Source of the DNA: Sphingobacterium humi | Lineage (GTDB): Bacteria > Bacteroidota > Bacteroidia > Sphingobacteriales > Sphingobacteriaceae | Length of the DNA stretch: 64,000 nucleotides | Assembly: GCF_009768885.1 (NCBI RefSeq) | Contig: NZ_WSQA01000011.1 | Span: forward strand, 109,875 to 173,874 | Direction of reading: 5' to 3' | Shown: in pieces, positions 43,218-52,225 of the stretch | Position numbering within the stretch: the stretch's first letter is position 1 | Layout of the letters: every line of letters starts with the position of its first letter | Made by a program: the position numbers and the translations under genes | Notes under the pieces: model-generated | The model's input: the letters and a program-made list of their open reading frames with translations, nothing else | The model's database searches: none | Told to the model about the DNA's origin: nothing

Positions 43218-44447
43218 TTATTTTACATCGACCAATGCCGAACGGTTATCAATCTCTAATAGCTCGTAAATGGATTTTAGATGATACTTTACAGTGTTTT
43301 CAGAAATAAATAGAATAGCGCCAATCTCTTTGTTTGTTTTTCCCTGCTTTACTAACTCTATAATTTCAAGGTGTCGGATCTTGAGATTTTGTTTATTTAT
43401 CTTGTTTGTAATTTTTGAATTGAATTGGGGACTACTATTAATGAAATCCTCTAATTTTGACCGCATAATTTTATTCTCAACTTCCATATGTTTCCGGCCT
43501 TTTTGGGTAGAACGGTATAGTTTATACAGGACAAAACTTAACATGATTAACAGAAAAATGATGCTTCCTAATAAGATCATTATTTTTTGACGGTCGGTCA
43601 TTTGAACTTCATTTCGCTGTTGGAGCAGCTCATTTTCTAGAATATTTAGATTTCCGCTTCGATTAGCCGCATCATACTGACGACGCGCCTCACTAACTGT
43701 TTTCTGAAATTTAAAGGCATTTTCATAATCTTTCTGGTCTACGTAATAGTAAATCATCGTTTCATACATTGTGATCTTGTACAGATCAATCCCGTATTGG
43801 TTAGCATAAGCAATTCCTTTCGCATAAGCCTGCATAACTGCGTCTTTATGGCCCAAGCGTTGGTACAGTTCAATCTTCGCCTTATAAAGCACCGGTAAAT
43901 GCTTCGGATTCTCCTGTTCTAAAAATCTGATACAGGTATCAAAATATTCCTCTGCTTCTTGGAAGTTTTCTTTTTTCAATTCCAGATGCCCTAAAATACA
44001 TTCGTAAAAGGCACGGGTCTCTTTTTTGAGGTAATGTAGGTTTTGAGGTTTAACTTGTTTAATTAATGCGATAAATTCACGTTCATTTTTTAAATCATAA
44101 TGGATCATGATTTTTTCGACCATAATCCGTGTTTCCACTTCATTGATATGCTTGGTTTTTTGTCCTTCTTTCAATGCCAAGTTTAGATTGGTTAAAGCAC
44201 TGGAATAATTGTATAACTGTTTATAGGTTAAAGATTTCTCAATATATGCGATATACTTATCATAAGGCGTGGACTTACCATTATTGATTATTTTATCTAA
44301 AATTAGAATAGACCTATCATTCTGATTATTATCGTTTAAGGTAGAAATTTCCTTGTGCAAATTATCTTGATTAATAGATTGCGCAGAGCTGAACTGGCAT
44401 AAAAGCAGGAAATAGAATATTAGGAAGTGGACAAGCTGATAAGGCAT
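43218..44447 (-). CDS. Membrane-anchored TPR-LuxR regulator
   Basis: 409 aa. N-terminal signal or anchor (HFLIFYFLLLCQFSSAQS), then TPR-like helical repeats at ~30-275 (HKEISTLNDNNQ, ECILGHLELKKENFQEAEEYFDTCI, YYVDQKDYENAFKFQK), a membrane span at ~283-305 (IMILLGSIIFLLIMLSFVLY), a short coil, and a LuxR-type helix-turn-helix at the end (LEIIELVKQGKTNKEIGAILFISENTVKYHLKSIYELL). Periplasmic TPRs linked through the membrane to a DNA-binding domain is a known Bacteroidota regulator layout. It lies downstream of the heparinase locus on the same strand and may regulate it, though a 650-bp spacer and a terminator separate them. Confidence 0.88.
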   Translation of the reverse strand: MPYQLVHFLIFYFLLLCQFSSAQSINQDNLHKEISTLNDNNQNDRSILILDKIINNGKSTPYDKYIAYIEKSLTYKQLYNYSSALTNLNLALKEGQKTKHINEVETRIMVEKIMIHYDLKNEREFIALIKQVKPQNLHYLKKETRAFYECILGHLELKKENFQEAEEYFDTCIRFLEQENPKHLPVLYKAKIELYQRLGHKDAVMQAYAKGIAYANQYGIDLYKITMYETMIYYYVDQKDYENAFKFQKTVSEARRQYDAANRSGNLNILENELLQQRNEVQMTDRQKIMILLGSIIFLLIMLSFVLYKLYRSTQKGRKHMEVENKIMRSKLEDFINSSPQFNSKITNKINKQNLKIRHLEIIELVKQGKTNKEIGAILFISENTVKYHLKSIYELLEIDNRSALVDVK

Positions 44448-45075
44448 ATTGGTTAATAATAGTTAGCTTTGTAGCAAAAATACTACATATTTCAAGCAAA
44501 AACGAAAGCAATTTTAAATGATAATATTTATGTTATATCATAAAAAGAAAGCTAAGGAGTTTAAAAATTTTAAGCAAGCATATATTTGTTAAATATAAAA
44601 TTGGGTTATTAAACTTCAGTCCAGTTTGACATATTGTCATCTTGAAGAAAAGACATATTTGCTCACTTAATTTAACAAAATCTCGTTTTGAGATAAAGCC
44701 AATTTCCTTCAGTAAGCACTTGTAGTTGTATTGCTTCCATATGATTTATCTTGGTATTTTCTTGGGGTATCCATGACTAAATACCTTGTTGTGGTGTTTT
44801 GTAGAGTATGTCTGTTTCTATAAACTATTTAATAGTGTATATTTATTGTTAGTTTAAAGAAAACTAATTGTCTTCATGACATAGGTTTAAAAAAGAAAAA
44901 ATACTAAATAAATATTATAAGTTTTCTAAATTTTTGTATTTCCTCAGTTTGTTATGGGAATTTTAATGTTTTATTTTTTTGGAGGCTCTTGTAAGAAGCT
45001 GTTTTTTAACCTATTAGGTTTATTCTTTAGATTAAAAATAGAAAACAAAAAGTATAAATTTTGACACTAAAGAAT
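44448..45075. other. Non-coding AT-rich spacer
   Basis: About 630 bp, no reading frame of note. It should hold the promoter of the TPR-LuxR gene, but I see no clear TAnnTTTG close to its start. Confidence 0.5.
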
Positions 45076-45105
45076 CACAGGAGTTAGCCAAAGCTAACTC
45101 CTGTG
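45076..45105 (-). terminator. Strong hairpin at the end of the heparinase-type locus
   Basis: CACAGGAGTTAGC / CAAA / GCTAACTCCTGTG, 13 bp perfect, directly abutting the stop codon of the DUF6259-type gene. Only a weak T-rich stretch follows on the minus strand. Confidence 0.65.
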
Positions 45106-47373
45106 TTAATACATTCCAATTTCTATTATACAGGCATCATATTCTGATATGTCGAGTTGGAGACTAATTTTTCCTTGTTGATAGCTGCCGATTTGATGAC
45201 GGCCTTGCTGGTCAATTCGGTATATTTTACCTTGCTTGGCCAGTTGATAGTCTTTGCTTAGTAAGTTGAGTTTTAGGGGATAGGCTTGATCTTGTATATT
45301 GCTGATAGCTAGCCCTATATTTCCATCTTTTGCTCGCCATAAGGCGTGATACAGCGTTGGATATTGATTATTGAAGGTCGTTACTTTTTCATTCTGACCC
45401 GCATAGATCGATAGCTTGGACATGTTGTAGTCTGCACGCGGAACGTCTAATTTTATGTTTTTAACATACTGCCCCTCCAGTAGGAATTTTAAACCTTGCT
45501 GCCGAACTGCTGTGATTTTACGGAAAAAGTCCATTTCAGGCTTTCTTTTTTCTTGAAGATAAGGCTGGTAATTGGCAATCATGGGTTGCATGCCCCAAAC
45601 AAAGGAGCGCGCCTGTTCGATTAAGAATTGCCCATTGAAGCCTGCGTCTAATAAAGTTTCTGCATTATCAGGAGCAAACTCTTTCGGCCATTTCTCATCA
45701 TAAGGCGGGGTTAATAGGGAAGAATAATTTCCGAACGTGATGCCGTATTCATGGTATACCGCCTGGAATAAAGGGATGGTTTCTGGTCCTTTTACACCGG
45801 CATAGCGCTCTTTGCTGACTCCGAGGGTAAGGAAGGCATCAATATAGGGTAGCCAAGCTTCTCCTGCTCCTTCGCCGGCAAAAGCCGCAGCTTTCGGATC
45901 CTTAGGCTGTGCACGGTTTAACTGATCCCGTTGTTTTACATGTTCCAGCCAATACTTTCCACCCCCAACGGGGTGGTTGTGGGTCGGGTCGTAACAAACC
46001 CTGCTCAAGCAAGTTTGATCCATATATATCCCTGAAACATGGTACTTGTTAATAGCACTATCGACCAGGGCTGCATATTTGTTTTTCCAGAAATCCGTAG
46101 CCAGACACATGTAGGTAAGCGACTTCTTAGTAAAGATATTATACATATGGCTTTTGTGCTTGCCCTCGATGTTTTTGGTGGCCCAGAGGTAAGCTTTCTC
46201 ATTTTGCCAACTCGGCTGAGAGTCTCCCCATTTCAGCTGGTTCATGTAGACTAAGGCATGGACATCCTGTTGCTTCGCACGATCTATGGCCGGTGTAAAA
46301 GCTGCGCCATCACGCGGAGGGAAATAATCAGGGAAGGAATCATCATAGGATCCGCCATGCCACCAATGCCATAGTACACTCACCGGTAGTTTTAACTGAT
46401 CCTTGAGCTCCATCGCTGGATCTAGGACGTTGGTCGCCCGACCACGGTTCCACACCCAAGCGGCTGTGTTTTTTATCCATGGTGTGACTTTCCCTGTCGA
46501 TAAGCGACTTTCCTTTGCCCAATGCTGCTTGCGGCCCCATTCGCCATAGATAGCGGCTACATCTTGCCAGTCGCCCTCAAAAGTACCGATAATGCTGGCA
46601 TAGTTTGGGGCATACCTGCTGTTTGTGGATACATATTCAGGGAAGTGTACCAGCTCAAAACCAGCCTGCTTTTGCTGGTTGAAGGTGGCTACAAAACGCT
46701 TGGCATAGGATTGGGTATCATTACTAGCAAAATAGAAGCCTATCTTATTCGGATTGTACAATGCCATAAATTGCATGGCTAAATGATCGGGATAGTTCAA
46801 GCTTAAGGTTGTTTTCGGATTGACCGCATAATAGCCACGCGGATCACGGGTAAGGCTTCCCATCCATTCGGGAATAACGAGCTCTTCCTGTCCCAAATCT
46901 TGAACCTGTTGGATTCTCGGGAAGACGACCTTCGCCAAGCTTACACCTTGGGTGCCCTCGACAGCAATGCGCCATTGCGAAAACGGACGATCTTGCTCTA
47001 GTTGTACATGGGCAACGACTTTAAAGGCGGTTGGTAGTCCATTAAATCCGGACCATACCAGTTGTAGGCTCTTACCTTCTTGGAAGCTAAAGCTGCCGGC
47101 ATCTGCAGCTGTGAATAGCTGCTTCTTCCCATCGGCAACAAGCTCAATTTCAAACAGACTGGTTTCCTTAGTTGCTGTTTGCTGAATGATGGTTTGGGCT
47201 GTTTTAAGATCTTGAAGGTTTAGTAAAGTGCCTGTTTTGCTGTCGAACTGCATACGGAGATGCTTGTTCTGAAAGTTAAGAAGGCCTTGGGCAAAACTGC
47301 ATTGCGGCGAGCATAGCAGAAATAACAAGAATCCTGCTAAACCAAATATGGTTGATGCTATTTTTCTTTTCAT
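45106..47373 (-). CDS. DUF6259-type secreted glycoside hydrolase
   Basis: 755 aa. Signal peptide (LAGFLLFLLCSPQCSFAQG). N-terminal beta-sandwich (~30-280, FQNKHLRMQFDSKTGTLLNL), then a TIM-barrel-like part at ~290-640 with VLWHWWHGGSYDDSFPDYFP, ALVYMNQLKWGDSQ, SGIYMDQTCLS and AAFAGEGAGEAWLPYIDAFL, where Asp and Glu are candidate catalytic residues; a C-terminal beta domain follows. This layout fits DUF6259 proteins related to clan GH-D/GH36-like hydrolases. It is the last gene of the SusCD-heparinase operon, so it likely trims oligosaccharides made by the lyase. Confidence 0.78.
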   Translation of the reverse strand: MKRKIASTIFGLAGFLLFLLCSPQCSFAQGLLNFQNKHLRMQFDSKTGTLLNLQDLKTAQTIIQQTATKETSLFEIELVADGKKQLFTAADAGSFSFQEGKSLQLVWSGFNGLPTAFKVVAHVQLEQDRPFSQWRIAVEGTQGVSLAKVVFPRIQQVQDLGQEELVIPEWMGSLTRDPRGYYAVNPKTTLSLNYPDHLAMQFMALYNPNKIGFYFASNDTQSYAKRFVATFNQQKQAGFELVHFPEYVSTNSRYAPNYASIIGTFEGDWQDVAAIYGEWGRKQHWAKESRLSTGKVTPWIKNTAAWVWNRGRATNVLDPAMELKDQLKLPVSVLWHWWHGGSYDDSFPDYFPPRDGAAFTPAIDRAKQQDVHALVYMNQLKWGDSQPSWQNEKAYLWATKNIEGKHKSHMYNIFTKKSLTYMCLATDFWKNKYAALVDSAINKYHVSGIYMDQTCLSRVCYDPTHNHPVGGGKYWLEHVKQRDQLNRAQPKDPKAAAFAGEGAGEAWLPYIDAFLTLGVSKERYAGVKGPETIPLFQAVYHEYGITFGNYSSLLTPPYDEKWPKEFAPDNAETLLDAGFNGQFLIEQARSFVWGMQPMIANYQPYLQEKRKPEMDFFRKITAVRQQGLKFLLEGQYVKNIKLDVPRADYNMSKLSIYAGQNEKVTTFNNQYPTLYHALWRAKDGNIGLAISNIQDQAYPLKLNLLSKDYQLAKQGKIYRIDQQGRHQIGSYQQGKISLQLDISEYDACIIEIGMY

Positions 47374-47490
47374 GGGCTGTGTTAAGGTTGATTAGGTGAA
47401 TAATAAAGGGTTAATTTAATGCATTTTGAAGATAATACGGCGGTTGGCTTTGAATCTTTTTGTAATTTTAATAATATCTATTAAACAAAT

Positions 47491-47514
47491 AATCCCCCAT
47501 TTTCATGGAGGATT
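47491..47514 (-). terminator. Hairpin after the heparinase-like gene
   Basis: AATCCCCCAT / TTTC / ATGGAGGATT (one G-T pair on the minus strand). No long T-run; it may be a partial terminator lowering expression of the following DUF6259-type gene. Confidence 0.4.
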
Positions 47515-47536
47515 ATAGCTTAAAAGCAATGAAATC

Positions 47537-50248
47537 TTAATTTGGACTGACCGTAAAACTACCTTTACCTGCTAGTTCAACATATCCTGCATTTTCCTTG
47601 TCTTTAATGACAAAAGTCTGTACAGTTCGTTTTTTCTTTTTAATTGACCAGTTTCCTGGGGTTAGTCCGGTCATTACCACTTTCGTTTTTCCCTTATTTG
47701 TTAAGGAAAAACTGAATGGCTTTTTGGTAATTCCTTCTGCCGCAATAACCACTGTTTGATCGCCAATATAAATAACTTCGCCAGCTTCATTTTTCTTGTG
47801 TGCTAAGCTTAATGGCTTATGGTTGCCATCTAACACTTGGAATACAGTTACGAAGCGATTGAATTTGCTCTTATCCTTATAGGAAACCATGGTGCGATGA
47901 CCTTTTCCTTCAGCAAGATGGGACTCAGGGACTTCAAGTTGGGTACCAAAGACCTTGCTTGTTGAGGAGTCTGACAGCACTTGGATTTGATAGCTTCCTG
48001 CTTGTGGCGTCAATAAACTTACATCAGTTTTGCCCACACGACCCATTAATTGATTGTGAAGAACAAAACCATCGGCCTTCACTTCGGGGGCATTGTTGGA
48101 GTTTATTTGCCAATACTTGGCAATATCTTCACTTTTGGTCTCTATAGCGTCTGTTAACACAATAACAGCAGGCACATCTTTACGACCCATATTTAAAAAG
48201 CAAAAGCTTCGTTGATATTGATCGATCTTATCGGAATAAGGACCTTTTAAATCTACCGAGAAGTAGCTGAAGAAGGGCTGTTCCGTGGATGGACCAACCA
48301 TCGTTGAACTTACTATGCCATTATTAAACCAAGGGTTTGTTGTGGTTTCCTCTGGAGAGCTTGGTGCCCGTTGATTTAATCGAGCGCCGCCATCATTCAC
48401 CTGGCTGCGTTCAAACTTCTCGTTAGGATCGTATGCCAACATCATACTATGGGAGACTGAGCGTTTGTTAAATCCCATATCGTATGGCGTCCCATAGAAC
48501 CTATATAAGCCTAAATCTCCCAGTTGGAATCCTCGGTAATATAGTTGTAGGGATCCTGCGTCTGCATGTTGGTGATTGCCAAAATGATAGCCTCCACCCT
48601 TAATTTCCGCGACAACATCATCGCTATCTGGGCCGATATTCCAACCTGTCCGAGCGATCATGGAACCCAATACTGTTCCAAAGTCTTTCGTCAATGGGAG
48701 GGAAGTTAGACTTGATTCTGGTTTAAGGTCAGGATCATTCAATAATAGATAGAGTGTTGGATTGTTTAGATTGCCATGTCTTAAAAATTCGCCTTTAACA
48801 ATTGGATCTTTGCTATAGGCATACATTAAAAACATAACTAAAGGTGATTTCCAATAGAAAGGTTCACCGGGTTTTCCGGAGGCAAAACCATCGCCATCAC
48901 GAAGCATTTCCCCTCCGGGACTACGCATATATAGGAAAAAGTCGGATAATCCTTTGATGTTTTTATCAAATACCTCTTGACCTGTCATGCGCTGATACAA
49001 TAATGCGCCATGCATTTCCCACGCAAATCGATATGCACCATAGCCTACACCTTGGTTATGACGCGGTGATTGGTATTCGAATTTGCGCATGGGAACCAGC
49101 TCTTCCAAAATAGCATAAGAGACGTATTGATACGGCGTAGGATCTTCATCGTAGATTGCAATACTCATCGCTAAGAAATCCCGATTTACCATAGCCTCAT
49201 TCCCATGCCCATTTAGGATTTTCATGCGAAAAGGCGGCCATCCGATTTCCATATCCCTAGCTAAGCGCATAAAATGCCCAACCATCACTTTTTTCTCTTC
49301 GGGTGTAAGGAGGTCATAGGTCCAGTCGTAAACTAAGGAAGCAGTATATATAGCGCGGCCTAATTCACGGGTGATATCGAGGATATTGCCAAATTCTACA
49401 TTCGCTAAATAATTTTTAGTAAGGTCTATGGCTTCGCGTCCAATTTTTTTATCCCCCGTCATTAAGTAATAGAAGGCTTTTTGTTCGGTTGCTTTTTCTA
49501 AACCCTCATTATAGCTCATTTCCTCAGCAGGGTCGAAGGTAAAGTTAAATGGCACTAATGCGGCTGCCTTTAAGGATTCCCATACTGCTCTGTTTTCTTC
49601 CTTAGTTAAGTTCTCCTTTACTTTAGGTAAGTTTTCTTGGTTTACCCATAGTCTAGGGTGACTTTTAGGAGGAAGTACTTTAGGGCTATAATTCGCTGCA
49701 GCGGCAGGTACTTTGGGTGCTGCATAATTACGAATTTCCATAAAGGATAAACGTACGCCTCGCGGTAGCCATATTTTAATTTCCTGCTCATTGCCGGTTA
49801 AAGTAAAGATTCCCGTTTCTTGGCGAGGTCTATCCCAAGGCACATAGACAACTCGCTTTGTGCCCCTAGCATCGCCAATTTGCATGCGCATGAAAAGGGA
49901 TTCAAACTTTGATTTCGCTCTCTTCATTAAAGCTGCACCCTCCGCATCGGTAACAGCATACGTGCTAAAGACATAAAGGCCAGCCTTGGGCGCTTTTATT
50001 ATATAGCTAAGGTCGGCTTGCTCTCTTTCACCATGAATGGCGTCTTTAATACCTTGCTTTAAACTAACACCTTCTTTAGTCTCAATACGGTCATCAGGAA
50101 CTAGCTCCACGGTTTGGGTATTCAGCTTGGCCTGTTGTGCAGTAAGTCTTAACATCTTTCCCTCAGGAAAGGACTGCACTTGAGCCAACCCGTCTACCAT
50201 GGAAGTTAGGATAAGAAAGGCTACAAATAAATAATTATGAATTTTCAT
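47537..50248 (-). CDS. Heparinase II/III-family polysaccharide lyase (PL21-like)
   Basis: 903 aa. Signal peptide (FLILTSMVDGLAQ). An N-terminal beta domain (~20-190) precedes the alpha-barrel, which begins SHPRLWVNQENLPKVKENL at ~200. YDWTYDLLTPEEKK, GWPPFRMKILNGHGNEAMVNRDF and SPRHNQGVGYGAYRF follow. The heparinase II/III C-terminal beta-sheet domain has FGNHQHADAGSLQLYYRG at ~560, including the His pair, and RSVSHSMMLAYDP. The order and wording are close to my memory of Pedobacter heparinus heparinase II (PL21), with an extra N-terminal domain. Lyases of this type cleave uronic-acid-containing glycans by elimination. The substrate (heparan-like, other GAG or algal glycan) is not determined by sequence. 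Confidence 0.85.
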   Translation of the reverse strand: MKIHNYLFVAFLILTSMVDGLAQVQSFPEGKMLRLTAQQAKLNTQTVELVPDDRIETKEGVSLKQGIKDAIHGEREQADLSYIIKAPKAGLYVFSTYAVTDAEGAALMKRAKSKFESLFMRMQIGDARGTKRVVYVPWDRPRQETGIFTLTGNEQEIKIWLPRGVRLSFMEIRNYAAPKVPAAAANYSPKVLPPKSHPRLWVNQENLPKVKENLTKEENRAVWESLKAAALVPFNFTFDPAEEMSYNEGLEKATEQKAFYYLMTGDKKIGREAIDLTKNYLANVEFGNILDITRELGRAIYTASLVYDWTYDLLTPEEKKVMVGHFMRLARDMEIGWPPFRMKILNGHGNEAMVNRDFLAMSIAIYDEDPTPYQYVSYAILEELVPMRKFEYQSPRHNQGVGYGAYRFAWEMHGALLYQRMTGQEVFDKNIKGLSDFFLYMRSPGGEMLRDGDGFASGKPGEPFYWKSPLVMFLMYAYSKDPIVKGEFLRHGNLNNPTLYLLLNDPDLKPESSLTSLPLTKDFGTVLGSMIARTGWNIGPDSDDVVAEIKGGGYHFGNHQHADAGSLQLYYRGFQLGDLGLYRFYGTPYDMGFNKRSVSHSMMLAYDPNEKFERSQVNDGGARLNQRAPSSPEETTTNPWFNNGIVSSTMVGPSTEQPFFSYFSVDLKGPYSDKIDQYQRSFCFLNMGRKDVPAVIVLTDAIETKSEDIAKYWQINSNNAPEVKADGFVLHNQLMGRVGKTDVSLLTPQAGSYQIQVLSDSSTSKVFGTQLEVPESHLAEGKGHRTMVSYKDKSKFNRFVTVFQVLDGNHKPLSLAHKKNEAGEVIYIGDQTVVIAAEGITKKPFSFSLTNKGKTKVVMTGLTPGNWSIKKKKRTVQTFVIKDKENAGYVELAGKGSFTVSPN

Positions 50249-50294
50249 CTTTTTTTGTGTTGGATTAGCAAATTAAATGACCTTGACTGCTCAA

Positions 50295-50993
50295 TTAATT
50301 TGTTTTAATCTGTTCGTATTTCACATAAAACGTATCTAAGGCTAAGCTATCAGGCAGAAATCCCGACCTAAATTGATAGGTTCCTTTTAATGGAAACTTC
50401 TTTAGTTTCGTTGTATCCGAAAAGTTTGAAAAACGCGTTCTTACCAATTGGTCATCGGTGTTTTGATATTCTATCTCCATCACCGCGAGGCCTTCTGGTT
50501 GATTTTTATTCCAAATGATATTCCAGTCCTCACCCTTACGCAACTGTTTAGACATGGTTGCATTTAATAGGGAGTTCTCATAATGTTCGCCATATGCACG
50601 TCCTGCCACCTCTGCTTTTACAGAGCTATTCCCATTGCTGTCAAAAGTGAAAATTTGAAAGGTGTGACTTCCTTCTACGAGATCCTTGATTTCTAATCGC
50701 ACTGTATCAATACCATCTGTCTTGGTAACTTGGTTTTCAATAAAGTCTTGTTTATTATTCCAATAAACCTTGTACCGGCTCACTTTAGGATCACCTAATA
50801 ATAGCCAGGACAGCTCAACGCGATTTCTGCCGGGAAGAATTTTTATAGAATCGGCCTTAGCGACATAGATTTTTTCGCCACCTTCTAAAAATTGTTCATA
50901 GGTTTCATCCATACTTCCACAAGCATATAACATGCTCGAAACCAGGAGCAGCAATGCAGGGGTGATGGAATTCCAATATTTTTGTGTTTTCAT
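50295..50993 (-). CDS. DUF4998-type surface lipoprotein
   Basis: 232 aa with a lipobox (LLLVSSMLYACG). MDETYEQFLEGGEKIYVAKAD and GRNRVELSWLLLGDPKVSRYKVYWN match the start of DUF4998 proteins; an FN3-like fold is visible (HTFQIFTFDSNGNSS). Such proteins occur next to SusD in polysaccharide loci and are thought to bind glycan at the cell surface. Confidence 0.82.
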   Translation of the reverse strand: MKTQKYWNSITPALLLLVSSMLYACGSMDETYEQFLEGGEKIYVAKADSIKILPGRNRVELSWLLLGDPKVSRYKVYWNNKQDFIENQVTKTDGIDTVRLEIKDLVEGSHTFQIFTFDSNGNSSVKAEVAGRAYGEHYENSLLNATMSKQLRKGEDWNIIWNKNQPEGLAVMEIEYQNTDDQLVRTRFSNFSDTTKLKKFPLKGTYQFRSGFLPDSLALDTFYVKYEQIKTN

Positions 50994-51023
50994 GATATTA
51001 TCCTTTTCAAGTTGAAGCCTTAA

Positions 51024-52214
51024 TTATTCCATCGGTTGCCCAAATAAGTCAATTTGGGTAAGCATGAGGTTCTGCGCGCCCGTCCAGGATCTAATGGTCT
51101 TGAAACGGATGTAACGGTAGGCTCCAGTTTCGGGTGCAAAGTTGTAATTCTCTCCAGCTAAGGCATAAGCACTGTCTTCAGGCGTCCGTTCACCAACAGG
51201 ACTTCCTGATGGTTTGATCGATTCGCACTGCAGAATTAAATCCCAGCCATCGTAAGAACCATTCGGGCTCGGATTATTAGAACCCCATATTTCGTATGTT
51301 CTAGGTGTTCCGTAGTTGTAAGCATAAGCCGGACGTTCGGTCGGTGCTTGAAATACTACCAAACGGCTGAATTTTGATTTTTTTCCTAAATCAATCGTAA
51401 ACCAATTCGGCATGGATGCACCCGATGTTGCTTGATAGTAGAGCTTGGCAAGTGCTACATAGTTTCCGTCCCAAATATTGCTAATTGGTCCCCAACCCCC
51501 TTGCACTGTATAAGTATCTGTTGGCAATGGATAAGCTTTCCATAGTTTTTTCTGCAGCATTTCCTCATAAAGCGGTGTAATATTTTTAAACAAGGTGTCT
51601 GAATAATTGCCCCACTCATCCTTGAAATAGAATGCGAAATCTGTTGGATTTGGAAGAAGCCCACGAACCGAGTAATCTCGCCATTTTGCAGAGCTAAACA
51701 ACCGGTCGTATTGTACCCATTTTCCTTCTTCATCCTTATACATCGTGTAGAACACTATGCCTTTTTGTTCCTCATTGGAGAATTTGGCATTGATACCGCC
51801 AAAATCTTCTTTAATATCTAAGGATTTGAACACATGATCTACAGGGGGTGTCAATGGTTTAATCGTCACACTTGCAGGCTCAGACTTCACTTCTGATTTA
51901 TTTACGGTATATAATTTTACCTGATATTGTGCAGTGTCACCAAAACCCGCTAATTCAATATAGTTTTTGAACACGGAAGATTTTATCTCTCGATCTGTTC
52001 CCTTTTTACTTTGGAAAACAGCAGAGACATATAATATGGTTGGATCGTTGGGAATAGAAAACGAAATCTTTGCCCCACCATTTAAGTTCTCAACCTTGGT
52101 TACTGTTGGTTTAGGTGGGTTCCCTGATATATCCTCCAAAGGAGCATGTTGAAGCTCTTGACAGCCACAGAATAGGACTGCGATGAGCATATATAATAAA
52201 TAGTATCTTTTCAT
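51024..52214 (-). CDS. DUF4959/DUF5000-type glycan-binding lipoprotein
   Basis: About 396 aa from ATG 52214, giving the lipoprotein signal MKRYYLLYMLIAVLFCGC; the in-frame ATG at 52232 overlaps the SusD stop. N-terminal FN3-like DUF4959 region (PPKPTVTKVENLNGGAKISF), a second domain (DUF5126-like) and a C-terminal F5/8-type C (DUF5000) fold with FTIDLGKKSKFSRLVVFQ and YRYIRFKTIRSWTG. Placed between SusD and DUF4998 genes. Probable role: surface binding of the target glycan. Confidence 0.82.
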   Translation of the reverse strand: MKRYYLLYMLIAVLFCGCQELQHAPLEDISGNPPKPTVTKVENLNGGAKISFSIPNDPTILYVSAVFQSKKGTDREIKSSVFKNYIELAGFGDTAQYQVKLYTVNKSEVKSEPASVTIKPLTPPVDHVFKSLDIKEDFGGINAKFSNEEQKGIVFYTMYKDEEGKWVQYDRLFSSAKWRDYSVRGLLPNPTDFAFYFKDEWGNYSDTLFKNITPLYEEMLQKKLWKAYPLPTDTYTVQGGWGPISNIWDGNYVALAKLYYQATSGASMPNWFTIDLGKKSKFSRLVVFQAPTERPAYAYNYGTPRTYEIWGSNNPSPNGSYDGWDLILQCESIKPSGSPVGERTPEDSAYALAGENYNFAPETGAYRYIRFKTIRSWTGAQNLMLTQIDLFGQPME

Positions 52215-52225
52215 AGCTTTAAGGT